The position numbers and the translations under genes were made by a program. The notes beneath the pieces are model-generated. The model searched no databases. It was not told the origin of the DNA and saw only the letters and a program-made list of their open reading frames with translations. From DAOTWP01 sp034435675 (GTDB taxonomy: Bacteria; Chloroflexota; Anaerolineae; Aggregatilineales; Phototrophicaceae), in contig DAOTWP010000175.1 in NCBI GenBank assembly GCA_034435675.1, positions 1-22,960 of the forward strand: a stretch of DNA of 22,960 nt. The letters run 5' to 3'. How positions within the stretch are numbered: position 1 is the stretch's first letter; the number at the start of each line of letters is the position of its first letter. Positions 7,715 to 17,680 of this stretch are shown in pieces.

Positions 7715-8755
7715 TCATGAAGCGGCGGACTGTGCAGGGGGTGCAGGCAAATCGCTGACCGCATGCTGCGCGGCGGTGCGTGCCTGCGCCAGTCCATCGC
7801 GGATGCTCTGGCGGGGTCCGATCAGGCTGCCTGCCGCGTAGATATGCGCACTGCTGGTTTGCAGGCGCGCGTTGACCTGCACGAAGCCGCGTTCAACACG
7901 GACACCGGCATTGAACAAGCCCAGATCGGTGACATTGCCGCGCATGCCCCCTGCCGCCATGATCACCTCTGCCGCGCGCATGTGCACCTGCTGCATGCGG
8001 CTGTAGGTCAGGGCACAGCGCCCGCTGAAGCGCTCGACCTGATGCATCTGTTCAACAGCAGAGATGATCTTCACGCCTGCCGCTTCGAGGTCGGCATGCA
8101 GTGTTTGCGCTGTCTGTGCATCTTCGTCGGGCAGGATGCGCGCGGCAGTGTCCATCAGCGTGACCTGCGTGCCAAATGCTGCCAGCAGGGATGCCAGCGC
8201 GCAGCCCTGCGCGCCCGCGCCGATGACGATTGCTGAAGCAGGGGGCTTGCGCAGATTCCACAGATCGCTGTAGCGGAGCGTGTATTCCCCGCCGGGAATG
8301 CTGAGCGCCTGCATAACACTGCCTGTGCAGAGGATAAAGCGCTGCGCCTGAAGCACACGCCCATCGGGCAGCACTACCGCATGTCGATCCAGAAAACGCG
8401 CCGCGCCGACCTCCTGCAGCACGGTGACGCCCGCCTGTGCCAGCCGTTCGACATGCTGTTGGCGGGCACGCTCAGCCTCGCTGCTCTCCAGCGCATGCTC
8501 CAGCACGGCTTGGAAATTCGTCGGCAGATGCTGCCCCCGTGCTATATCCACCTCCGCTTCGCGCAGCAGGCGCGCCATGTGCGCCGCCCGTGCCAGTGCC
8601 GAACCATCGCTGCGCGGGTCGCCACCCGGACTGCCGCGCTCGACCAGCCCCACGCTGCCGCCGAGTTCGCGCGCCCGCAGTTCCTGCGCCCGCAGCGCCG
8701 CCGCGATCCCCACCGGACCGCCGCCAATGACGAGGACATCAAACTTGCCAGACAT
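7715..8755 (-). CDS. FAD/NAD(P)-binding disulfide-reductase-like protein lacking redox cysteines
   Basis: A 346-residue two-dinucleotide-binding-domain flavoprotein related to the dihydrolipoamide dehydrogenase / mercuric reductase group. Residue numbers are from the chosen start. Present: an N-terminal FAD motif VLVIGGGPVG (about 7-16), a RFILCTGS strand, a second Rossmann motif AIVIGAGAQG for NAD(P), and near the C-terminus the SAHIYAAG motif. Absent: the GGTCLNVGCIPSK redox-active pair, read here as GGDPRSDGSALAR with no cysteine; the Asp of the AAGD flavin motif, which is Ser (AAGSLIG); and the whole dimerisation domain with its His-Glu pair. It cannot be a normal disulfide reductase; it may be a divergent NAD(P)H:acceptor oxidoreductase or a flavin-binding remnant. 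The start is the ATG at 8755, with AGGTGGGG close upstream, rather than a further-upstream start at 8806 that would add 17 non-family residues. Confidence 0.85.
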   Translation of the reverse strand: MSGKFDVLVIGGGPVGIAAALRAQELRARELGGSVGLVERGSPGGDPRSDGSALARAAHMARLLREAEVDIARGQHLPTNFQAVLEHALESSEAERARQQHVERLAQAGVTVLQEVGAARFLDRHAVVLPDGRVLQAQRFILCTGSVMQALSIPGGEYTLRYSDLWNLRKPPASAIVIGAGAQGCALASLLAAFGTQVTLMDTAARILPDEDAQTAQTLHADLEAAGVKIISAVEQMHQVERFSGRCALTYSRMQQVHMRAAEVIMAAGGMRGNVTDLGLFNAGVRVERGFVQVNARLQTSSAHIYAAGSLIGPRQSIRDGLAQARTAAQHAVSDLPAPPAQSAAS

Positions 8756-9053
8756 TAAACCCCACCTGTTCCCGTGCTGCACCTGCCAGCCACACAGCGG
8801 ATGCAAACCAGAACGCGCTCATTGCGCCGGATACTATAGCTTTAGTTAAGCGCTTTTTTCGCGCTGGGGCACGGTCATGCTGGCGGATTCTGCTCTGGGA
8901 CTTTCGACGTATGGAGGGGTAGTGGGGTACAGGTTGATGACTGCATCTATATGTTGCATGTTGATACTGGCATCCCATTGCCAACTCCGGCGGTTGTCCT
9001 ATATAGTTAGTCCAGCTATCGTTGAAAAAATGATATGAACGGAAAGAGTCGTT
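8756..9053. other. Divergent intergenic region (298 bp)
   Basis: This region separates two genes transcribed away from each other and must hold both their promoters. I can support one promoter for the plus-strand peptidase (8978-9005). For the minus-strand flavoprotein I see only a TATAGT-like -10 at 8838-8833 with no matching -35. A short inverted repeat AGCGC-TTTTTTC-GCGCT sits at 8848-8864. No ORF with family support was found in it. Confidence 0.6.
8978..9005 (+). promoter_or_regulatory. Candidate sigma-70 promoter for the M16C peptidase
   Basis: TTGCCA (8978-8983), a 16 bp spacer, then TATATA (9000-9005); the overlapping TATAGT at 9002-9007 gives an 18 bp spacer. Transcription would start near 9012-9014, giving a leader of about 40 bases with a GGAAAGAG ribosome site five bases before the ATG at 9054. 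Confidence 0.5.
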
Positions 9054-11975
9054 ATGAAGACCGAGCTTCACGGCTTTGAACTGCTGCGCGAACAGCACAT
9101 CGCAGAACTGAACACCCATGCGCGCCTGTTCCGCCACAAGCGTACCGGCGCGGAACTGCTCTCGCTGGAAAACAGCGACGAAAACAAGACCTTCAGCGTT
9201 GCTTTTGCCACGCCCCCGGCAGACGACACCGGGCTGCCGCACATCCTCGAACACTCCGTGCTGGGCGGCTCACGCAAGTACCCGGTTAAGGAGCCGTTCG
9301 TTGAACTGCTCAAGGGATCCATGAAGACGTTTGTCAACGCCATGACCGCTGACGACATCACCATGTACCCGGTGGCAAGTCAGAATCTCAAGGACTTCTA
9401 CAACCTGATTGATGTTTATCTCGATGCCGTGTTCTATCCGACTATCACAGAAAAGACCTTGCAGCAGGAAGGCTGGCATTACGAACCGGACGGCGAAAAC
9501 GGTGGGCTGAGCTACAAAGGCGTCGTGTTCAACGAGATGAAGGGCTACTACGCCTCGCCGGATGAACTGCTGGGGCGCTACATGAAAAACGTGCTGCTGC
9601 CCGACACACCCTATGCCTACGACAGCGGTGGCGACCCGGCGGCGATTCCCGACCTGACCTATGCGCAGTTCAAGCGCTTCCACGAAACCTACTATCATCC
9701 CTCCAACGCGCGGTTCCTGTTTTATGGCGATGACACCCCTGAGGAACGCTTGCGGCTGGTGGACAGTTTCATTGCCGAATTCGAGCATAAGCAGGTGGAC
9801 GCCAGCGTGCCGAAGCAGCCGCGCTGGGCTGCCCCGCGCAAGGTTGTGCGGCACTACCCGGTCAGCGAACAGGATGACGAAAACCGCACGATGGCGGTGG
9901 TAAGCTGGCTGCTGGACGACGTGACCGACGGCGACACGATGCTGGCGCTGCATGTGCTGGAACACATCCTGATCGAAACCCCGGCGTCTCCGCTGCGCAA
10001 AGTGCTGATCGATTCCGGGCTGGGCGAAGATGTAGCCGGGGGTGGGCTGGACAGCTTCCGGCGTGAGGCGATCTTCTCCGCCGGGCTGAAAGGCATTGCG
10101 TCGCAGGATGCCGCAACCGTCGAAGCGCTGGTGCTGCAAACGCTGGGCGACCTGGCGGAAAACGGCATTGATCCGGGCATGGTTGCCGCCGCGATGAACA
10201 CCACTGAATTCGCCCTGCGCGAGAACAACGCCGGGTGGGCACCGCGCGGTCTGCTGATGATGTACTATGTGCTGCCTGCATGGCGGCATGGGGGCGACCC
10301 GCTGGGCGCGCTGGCGTTTGAAGCGCCGCTGGAACGCCTGAAAGCACGGCTTGCTGCCGGTGAGCGTGTATTCGAAGACCTGATCGGCAAGTATTTCCTC
10401 GATAACCCGCACCGTTCCACTGTCATCCTCGAACCTGATGCGACGGTGCGCCAGCAGTGGGATGAGGCAGAGCAGGCGCGGTTAGCGGCGGAACAGGCGC
10501 GTATGACGTCCGCAGATCTGGAGCGCGTCAAAACGGATGCCGCCGACCTCAAGCGCATGCAGGAAACCCCGGACGCGCCCGAAGCCCTGGCGACGATCCC
10601 GCGGCTGTCCCTGGATGACCTCGATAAAACAGTCAAGACTGTGCCGATTGAGGTGCTCAACCTCAACGAGGCGACGGTGCTGTACCATGACCTGCCCACC
10701 AGCGGCATTATCTACCTCGATCTGGCGCTTGATCTGCACACGCTGCCCGCCAACCTGCTGCCGTATGTGGATTTGTTTGGGCGGGCGCTGACCGAAATGG
10801 GCACACGGCAGGAAGATTTCGTGCAGCTTGCGCAGCGTATCGGGCAGCAGACCGGCGGCATCGGCAGTCAGGTGCTGACCTCCAGCAAATTCGGCGGCGC
10901 GGGCAGCGAAGCACGCCTGCTGCTGCGCGGCAAGGCATTCGCCCCGCAGACCGGCGTGCTGCTGGATATCCTGCGCGATGTGCTGCTGGACGTGAAGCTG
11001 GACAATCAGGAACGCTTCATGCAGATGGTGCTGGAAGAAAAGGCAGGGCTGGAAGCATCGCTCGGCTCAATCTGGACGCGCGGTTATGTGGACAAGCGTG
11101 TGCGGGCGCACTTTGAAGAAGCCGCATGGGCAGACGAGCAGATGGGCGGCATCAGTTACCTGTTTTTTGTGCGCCAGCTTGCCGAACGGGTCGAGCGTGA
11201 TTGGGCAGGTGTGCTGCATGCGCTGGAAACTGTGCGCGAAACGCTGGTCAACCGCAGCAGCATGGTGTTCAACGTCACGCTGGAAGCCGAGCACTGGCAG
11301 GGGGCACAGGCGCAGCTAACCGGGCTGATTGACGCGCTGCCGCAGCGCCCAGTACAGCGCGTGGCGTGGACGCGCGCAGACCTGCCGCGCTATGAAGGGC
11401 TGACCATGACCACGCAGGTGAACTACGTCGGCAAGGCGGCGAATCTGTATGCTCTGGGCTACAGCCTGCACGGCTCGTATCATGTCGCGCTGCAAGCGAT
11501 GAACCTGACCTACATGTGGGAGCATATCCGCGTGAAGGGCGGTGCCTATGGCGGGCGCGGCGCGTTTGACCCGTTCTCCGGTGTGTTCGGCTTCCTGTCG
11601 TGGCAGGATCCCAATATCGCGCGGACGCTGGAAACGTATGACCATGCGGGCAAATTCCTGCAGGGGTTGCAGCTTAGCCAGGACGAACTGACGCGCAGCA
11701 TCATCGGCGCTATCAGCAACCTTGACCCGCATCTGCTGCCCGATGCCAAAGGTTTCCAGTCCCTGCTGCGCTACCTGCTGGATTACAGCGATGAGCAGCG
11801 CCAGCAAATCTGGACACAGGTGCTGAACACAACTGTCAGCGATATTCAGGCGCTGGGCGCGGCGCTGGAACAGGTGGGCAAAGCGGGGGTTGTTGCGGTA
11901 GCGGGATCACCGGAAGCCATTGACAGTGCCAACCGGGCGCTGACACCGCCGCTGCATGTGACAAAAGTCATCTAA
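9054..11975 (+). CDS. M16C zinc metallopeptidase, presequence-protease (PreP) family
   Basis: A 973-residue insulinase-superfamily peptidase of subfamily M16C, related to mitochondrial and plastid presequence protease, yeast Cym1 and falcilysin. These enzymes enclose and degrade short unfolded peptides. The inverted zinc motif HILEH is at residues 63-67 (H63, catalytic E66, H67), followed by the subfamily signature GGSRKYPVKEPFVELLKG and the third ligand E161 in FNEMKGYY. Length matches the single-chain four-domain clamshell, with a charged linker near residues 470-510 (EAEQARLAAEQARM) between the two halves. There is no signal peptide, so a cytoplasmic peptide-scavenging role is likely. It starts at an ATG with GGAAAGAG upstream and stands alone on its strand, facing the TIR gene cluster across a 46 bp gap. 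Confidence 0.95.
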   Translation: MKTELHGFELLREQHIAELNTHARLFRHKRTGAELLSLENSDENKTFSVAFATPPADDTGLPHILEHSVLGGSRKYPVKEPFVELLKGSMKTFVNAMTADDITMYPVASQNLKDFYNLIDVYLDAVFYPTITEKTLQQEGWHYEPDGENGGLSYKGVVFNEMKGYYASPDELLGRYMKNVLLPDTPYAYDSGGDPAAIPDLTYAQFKRFHETYYHPSNARFLFYGDDTPEERLRLVDSFIAEFEHKQVDASVPKQPRWAAPRKVVRHYPVSEQDDENRTMAVVSWLLDDVTDGDTMLALHVLEHILIETPASPLRKVLIDSGLGEDVAGGGLDSFRREAIFSAGLKGIASQDAATVEALVLQTLGDLAENGIDPGMVAAAMNTTEFALRENNAGWAPRGLLMMYYVLPAWRHGGDPLGALAFEAPLERLKARLAAGERVFEDLIGKYFLDNPHRSTVILEPDATVRQQWDEAEQARLAAEQARMTSADLERVKTDAADLKRMQETPDAPEALATIPRLSLDDLDKTVKTVPIEVLNLNEATVLYHDLPTSGIIYLDLALDLHTLPANLLPYVDLFGRALTEMGTRQEDFVQLAQRIGQQTGGIGSQVLTSSKFGGAGSEARLLLRGKAFAPQTGVLLDILRDVLLDVKLDNQERFMQMVLEEKAGLEASLGSIWTRGYVDKRVRAHFEEAAWADEQMGGISYLFFVRQLAERVERDWAGVLHALETVRETLVNRSSMVFNVTLEAEHWQGAQAQLTGLIDALPQRPVQRVAWTRADLPRYEGLTMTTQVNYVGKAANLYALGYSLHGSYHVALQAMNLTYMWEHIRVKGGAYGGRGAFDPFSGVFGFLSWQDPNIARTLETYDHAGKFLQGLQLSQDELTRSIIGAISNLDPHLLPDAKGFQSLLRYLLDYSDEQRQQIWTQVLNTTVSDIQALGAALEQVGKAGVVAVAGSPEAIDSANRALTPPLHVTKVI

Positions 11976-11988
11976 ACGACTCGCGCAG

Positions 11989-12020
11989 GGCAGGGGCAGG
12001 CACAATGTCATGTCCCTGCC
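11989..12020. terminator. Candidate intrinsic terminator between convergent genes
   Basis: An inverted repeat GGCAGGG (11989-11995) / CCCTGCC (12014-12020) follows the peptidase stop by 14 bp and is followed by TTTA on the plus strand. The loop is long (18 bases) and the T-run short, so efficiency is doubtful. It could serve both the peptidase and the convergent TIR gene. Confidence 0.4.
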
Positions 12021-12021
12021 T

Positions 12022-12747
12022 TTACGGCGTAATGCCGAAGCGGTTGAGCAGTTCGACCATCGCGTTGTGATACCCCAGAGCGCTTTCGTCCAGCACGCGC
12101 ACGGTATGCACATTGCTCAGCGTGTCGTTAAGCGGCGCGGGCAGCCCCCAGCGCTCTGGCTGGTAGCTGAAGCGGTTGTGCCAGATCGGTATAATCTTGC
12201 GCTCGTACTGGATCGCCCACGCCAGTTCTTGCAGCGTGACTTGCGAGGCGAGGGTTTCATTGCTCAGCAGCAGGATAAAATAGTCGGATGTTCTGATCCG
12301 CTGCTCCAGTTCCTGCCGCCAGTTTTCGCCCGGCAGCAGCGTCATATCCACGAACGCGGCGAGTCCGGCGTGTTTGAGCGCGGTCAGCACGTACATAGCA
12401 AAGGCGCTGCTCTCACTGCGCTTGTAGGAGATGAAAATGCTAGCCGCCTCTGCTTCTTCCAGCAGGTCAAACGCCGCCTTTTTGAGCGTGAACAGATCTG
12501 CGGGCCATGTAGCATACTCGTTCATTTCCAGCAGGTCGAGCGAGGGATGATTCTCGTTCCAGCGTTTTTCGAGATACAGGCTGACATTCTCATCGTTGAC
12601 CGTGCGCCGAAACGTGTAGATATAAGTATCCCACAAGCCCTCAACAGCGCCTTCTGCCAGTTCCTTTGCCAGCGTGCGCACACGCGCCATCGGGTTCAGT
12701 GGCAGTGGGCGGGCGCAGGTTTTAGCGATAAATTCATCGAGAGTCAT
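12022..12747 (-). CDS. TIR-domain protein (copy 1)
   Basis: A 241-residue protein with a TIR domain at about 101-192: strand A ASIFISYKR, helix A SESSAFAMYVLTALKHAGL, a BB-loop-like DMTLLPGENW, IRTSDYFILLLS, then TLQELAWAI and KIIPIWHN. Glu174 sits where NAD+-cleaving TIR domains (such as SARM1) carry their catalytic Glu, so NADase or cyclic-nucleotide-signal activity is possible but not shown. The N-terminal ~98 residues (RPLPLNPMARVRTLAKELAEG and onward) and the C-terminal tail (ESALGYHNAMVELLNRFGITP) are shared only with the other TIR protein here, and I recognise no domain in them. The ATG overlaps the stop of the DUF4058 gene (ATGA), indicating coupled translation. No membrane segment. 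Last gene of a run that starts at the methylmalonyl-CoA mutase. Confidence 0.88.
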   Translation of the reverse strand: MTLDEFIAKTCARPLPLNPMARVRTLAKELAEGAVEGLWDTYIYTFRRTVNDENVSLYLEKRWNENHPSLDLLEMNEYATWPADLFTLKKAAFDLLEEAEAASIFISYKRSESSAFAMYVLTALKHAGLAAFVDMTLLPGENWRQELEQRIRTSDYFILLLSNETLASQVTLQELAWAIQYERKIIPIWHNRFSYQPERWGLPAPLNDTLSNVHTVRVLDESALGYHNAMVELLNRFGITP

Positions 12748-13643
12748 TCAGTCTGTTCTCCTGTGTCCTGTGCCCGAATCATCGCCAGCAGGTCGCGGAT
12801 ACGCTGCTGGTCGGCGGGGCTGTAGCTGTCCAGCGCCACCGGTTCGGCGGCGTAGTCCACGATGTCGTCCAGATAATCCAGCGCTTCGTAGGTGGTATTG
12901 TACGCCGCTGCAAAATCTACCTGCACCAGATCAGCGCCTTCCAGCGGGATATTGATCGTCGGCAGCGTCTCATGGACGCCAATCGGGTAGATTGCCGTTG
13001 TCCCTGCGTCATATGATGGGCGCGGGTCGCTGACCAGAATTGAGAACGGCGCAGCACCTTCGGCGGGGTAGGTGGGCAGCACAGGGGACAGCGGTGGGGT
13101 CTGGTTGAGATAATCCAGTTCGACCAGCCGCAGATCGCTTTCCAGCACCAGCCTGCGTTTGGACATGTAGTAGGCATAATGCGCATGTCCTGGCTTGTTG
13201 CCCGGCGAAAGCAGCTCCACGCGCGTTACCGGCTTGCCCGGCAATTTGCCTGCCACCACCTGATAAATCACCAGTCCGTTGAGGGTGTCTTCGTCTTCGT
13301 CATCTTCAAACAGCGCCGGGAGCGCCAGCGTCATTCCCGGCTGCGCGGCGTCTGCAACAGCGCTGGGCGGCTGTGACTGTGCGCTTCGGCTGCGCAGCAC
13401 AAGGACATCGGGAACGGTGCTGCTGCGACTTTCTGTTCCGGTGGCAGCATCGTAACTGGCAATTTGCAGGGAGCGTTCTGAGCGTGTGAAGTAGCCCGGT
13501 GGCAGCGCGTGGCGAATCGTGCGCGCCAGGTCAACGATGTGTTCCGCATGAAAGCTCTGCCAGCCGCCCGGTTCGCCCTGCAAATAGCTGTTCAGGTGGA
13601 GGTTGATGCCAGGATACAGATTCTTGCGTGAATGGATGGGCAT
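12744..13643 (-). CDS. DUF4058 family protein
   Basis: A 299-residue DUF4058 protein, of unknown function, common in multiple copies in Chloroflexota and cyanobacteria. Family marks: start MPIHSRKNLYPGINLHLNSYLQ, GGWQSFHAEHIVDLA, LPPGYFTRSERSLQI, VPDVLVL (P78, D79), VTRVELLSPGNK (E143, K150), then YYMSKRRLVLESDLRLVELDYL. The PD...ExxSPxNK arrangement with a following basic helix and a strand ending in VELD resembles the Uma2/DUF820 branch of PD-(D/E)XK nucleases; this is my pattern-based inference. An acidic insert (FEDDEDEDT, 112-120) lies before the core strand. The ATG at 13643 has GGTGAG eight bases upstream. It lies 59 bp after TIR copy 2 and overlaps the start of TIR copy 1 by four bases. 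Confidence 0.88.
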   Translation of the reverse strand: MPIHSRKNLYPGINLHLNSYLQGEPGGWQSFHAEHIVDLARTIRHALPPGYFTRSERSLQIASYDAATGTESRSSTVPDVLVLRSRSAQSQPPSAVADAAQPGMTLALPALFEDDEDEDTLNGLVIYQVVAGKLPGKPVTRVELLSPGNKPGHAHYAYYMSKRRLVLESDLRLVELDYLNQTPPLSPVLPTYPAEGAAPFSILVSDPRPSYDAGTTAIYPIGVHETLPTINIPLEGADLVQVDFAAAYNTTYEALDYLDDIVDYAAEPVALDSYSPADQQRIRDLLAMIRAQDTGEQTE

Positions 13644-13702
13644 GGTCTTGACTCACCAGCGGGCGCAGCCCCTTAGTAACCAGCAGATCGGCAGCATTCA
13701 CG

Positions 13703-14431
13703 TCACGGTGTCACCCCAAAGCGGTTGAGCAGTTCGACAATCGCATTGTTGTAGCCGACAGCGCTTTCTTCAATCACCCGTATCGTGTGCGCGCGGGTCA
13801 GCAGTTGATCCAGATGCGGGTCAAGATTCTGCCAGTCTGACGAACGGTAGCTAAACCCATTGTGCCACACGGGCAGAATCGTCAGCCGGGCATCCAGCGC
13901 CCACAATAGTTCATCGCGGACCACGTCGCTGTTGAGCGTTTCTTTGCCCAGCAGCGCGATCAGATATTGATACTGCTGGATGCGCCCCTTCAGCCCCTGC
14001 TGCCAGTCCTCGCCGGGTTGCAGCGCCATATCCAGAAACGGCTGCAAACCCGCCATCTTCAGCCGTGCCAGCACCAGCAGCGCAAAGGCACTGCTTTCGC
14101 TGCGTTTGTAGCTGATGAAGATGCTCGCCGGTTCTGCCTCGTCCAGCAGGTCAAATGCCGCGCGGGTCAGCACCATCGTGTTATTTTCCCACACGGCATA
14201 TTCGTTGACCAGCAGCAGAAACAGGCTCGGCGGCAGGGAATCCCAGCGCTCTTGAAGGTAGGTTTTGACGTCTTCGTCGGTGATGCCGCCGCGGAACGAC
14301 GGAATCTCCGCGCCCCACACGCCGGAAGCCGCGCCTTCTGCCAGCTCTTTCGCCAGCGTTTTCACGCGCGTCATCGGGTGCGCAGGCAGCGGGCGCTGCT
14401 TAACAATTGCCAGAAATTCCTCAGTCGTCAT
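13703..14431 (-). CDS. TIR-domain protein (copy 2)
   Basis: A 242-residue paralogue of the TIR protein at 12022-12747. My ungapped hand alignment, plus one gap near 210, gives about 136 of 241 positions identical (about 56%), including an 11-residue run SYKRSESSAFA and the tail VELLNRFG-TP. TIR domain about 101-192: ASIFISYKR, BB loop DMALQPGEDW, QYLIALLGKETLNSDVVRDELLWAL, with Glu174 at the candidate catalytic site, then LTILPVWHN. The N-terminal third (RPLPAHPMTRVKTLAKELAEGA) is conserved with copy 1 but unassigned. The ATG lies 26 bp after the stop of the methylmalonyl-CoA mutase gene, close enough for one transcript. No signal peptide or membrane helix. Confidence 0.88.
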   Translation of the reverse strand: MTTEEFLAIVKQRPLPAHPMTRVKTLAKELAEGAASGVWGAEIPSFRGGITDEDVKTYLQERWDSLPPSLFLLLVNEYAVWENNTMVLTRAAFDLLDEAEPASIFISYKRSESSAFALLVLARLKMAGLQPFLDMALQPGEDWQQGLKGRIQQYQYLIALLGKETLNSDVVRDELLWALDARLTILPVWHNGFSYRSSDWQNLDPHLDQLLTRAHTIRVIEESAVGYNNAIVELLNRFGVTP

Positions 14432-14457
14432 TTGCAGCCTGCCTGTTCACCGGTTTG

Positions 14458-16131
<1,674 letters not shown>

Positions 16132-16268
16132 CTTGCAGTTAATCTCCTGAAAATCACATTGGCAAATACTGTTTTGCAAGCCCTGCTTCATAAAGTACCA
16201 CAAAGCAGCGGCTGTGCAGGATGACGCTTATCACCCCCGAAGGGCGTCAAAAGCACCGACTTTCCTGC

Positions 16269-17660
16269 CTATTCGTCAGCGGGCTGCAATGTCAGCAGAT
16301 AGCCCGCAAGAATGATGCGCACCGTTGTACCGTCATCGCCAACGCTGGGCTGCAACCCTGCAAACGATCCTGCACCATCCTCCCGAACGTTGGACAGCAG
16401 CCAGTTCTGCGGTTCGGAACCATCCGGCGGCAGCGCCACAGCGGAAAAGCTGTAATAGGGCGGCGCGAATCCAAAATAGACATAGGTATTGCTGGCAGCC
16501 ACATACACCGCCTGCCGTGGCATGCGAATAAGTGGCGCGGGCGTGTCTGTATTGGGTGCACTGAAGAAGGACTCTACATCTGGAATGTCGCTCAAATCCA
16601 TGAGCGGCGTAATCGCTCCAGACGCCATATCCAGATAGTAATCCAGTTCAGGAGTCTGCAAGATCTCTCCGGCATTTGTCGGATTATAGGTCGCAATCAG
16701 CAGCCCGCTGCCGTCCGCATCCCATGCCAGCGATTCAACGCCCACAGATGCGCTGAATTCCAGCGCCCATTCCGGCTGTCCGGGGCTGCGCAGTGCGCGG
16801 ACGCTGATGATCTGCGAGACTGCGCCAGTTTGCAGGTTGACCTGCCAGATACCATTTTCGGGCTGCCGCATCGTGTCGGCGTCGCGCGTGTAGTGCACCA
16901 CAAACGCCAGTGTCGCGCCATCCGGTGCTACAGCAGCAGCATCCAAAGACGCCGCAGTAAAGTTATACAACGAGTACACCGGGAAAGGATCGGGTTCGGT
17001 CAGGCTGCTCAGGTCTGCCACCAGCACGGGCGCACTGCTGCCGGTCAGTTCCGCCTGAGCAATGCGATACAGCTCCAGCGCTTTCGTGCGACCTTCGGCG
17101 AAGTGATAACGGAAGAAATACAGATCGCCGTTGGGTGACCATACCGGCAGCACATCCAGACCAACGGCAGCAGCGGAATCGTCGCCAAGCGGGACATCAA
17201 ACACGCCGTCCTCCGTGCGGTTGAAGAAGGTGCCCGCCTGCACATCGAATAACCAGATATCCGGCTCTTCAAGGCGTCTCAGAAAATCTTCATGCAAAGC
17301 GATCCAGCGCGCATCGGGCGACCATTGGGGTTCGCTACTCAACCGCACGGCGACTGGATCCAGCTCTGTGCAGCTCGTCTGGGCATCCGCAAAGCTGTAC
17401 TGGCAAACCTGCCGCCGGGGACCACCTATGCTGAGCATGATGGAGGCATCTGGGGCGATACTCACGCTGCGCACATCCAGATCGGCGGAAATGGCATCCA
17501 GCGGCTGCACCTCTGCAAGGCGCAGCGGGCGTTGCAGCACGTGTGGCTGATACGCGCTGTCAGCCGCCGCCGGAACTGTCTGGAACGTTGTGACGACCAG
17601 CAGCAGCAAGAGTGCCGGCATGATCCGCCGATGCAGGCAAAAACTGATGATACGGTGCAT
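16269..17660 (-). CDS. Secreted beta-propeller (TolB/PD40-like) protein
   Basis: A 463-residue exported protein of unknown role. The N-terminus has basic residues (HRR) followed by a hydrophobic core (PALLLLLVVTTF) and a likely cleavage site after VPAAA near residue 33; there is no lipobox Cys. The mature part has repeated strand motifs typical of TolB/PD40 propeller blades: EPQWSPDARWIALHED, LPVWSPNGDLYFFRYHF, AAVAPDGATLAFVVHY, ESLAWDADGSGLLIATY. Two nearby cysteines (VCQYSFADAQTSC) could form a disulfide, fitting an extracytoplasmic location. No enzymatic motif is visible; such proteins are usually read as binding scaffolds. The ATG at 17660 has AGGAA ten bases upstream. It has its own candidate promoter and is separated by 137 bp from the mutase start downstream. 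Confidence 0.85.
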   Translation of the reverse strand: MHRIISFCLHRRIMPALLLLLVVTTFQTVPAAADSAYQPHVLQRPLRLAEVQPLDAISADLDVRSVSIAPDASIMLSIGGPRRQVCQYSFADAQTSCTELDPVAVRLSSEPQWSPDARWIALHEDFLRRLEEPDIWLFDVQAGTFFNRTEDGVFDVPLGDDSAAAVGLDVLPVWSPNGDLYFFRYHFAEGRTKALELYRIAQAELTGSSAPVLVADLSSLTEPDPFPVYSLYNFTAASLDAAAVAPDGATLAFVVHYTRDADTMRQPENGIWQVNLQTGAVSQIISVRALRSPGQPEWALEFSASVGVESLAWDADGSGLLIATYNPTNAGEILQTPELDYYLDMASGAITPLMDLSDIPDVESFFSAPNTDTPAPLIRMPRQAVYVAASNTYVYFGFAPPYYSFSAVALPPDGSEPQNWLLSNVREDGAGSFAGLQPSVGDDGTTVRIILAGYLLTLQPADE

Positions 17661-17680
17661 GGCTGGCAGTTCCTTTTACC

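Noticed and set aside
8848..8864. AGCGC-TTTTTTC-GCGCT inverted repeat as a terminator
   Set aside because: The stem is only five base pairs, no T-run follows it, and it lies between divergent genes where no terminator is needed.
9270..10412. 380-codon minus-strand open frame opposite the M16C peptidase
   Set aside because: It overlaps the zinc-binding half of an unmistakable PreP-like protein and has no family signature.
16132..16203. TTG start 24 codons upstream for the methylmalonyl-CoA mutase
   Set aside because: The added residues are Cys- and Gln-rich and unlike the family N-terminus; the ATG at 16131 has an AGGAG and gives the same length as the paralogue.
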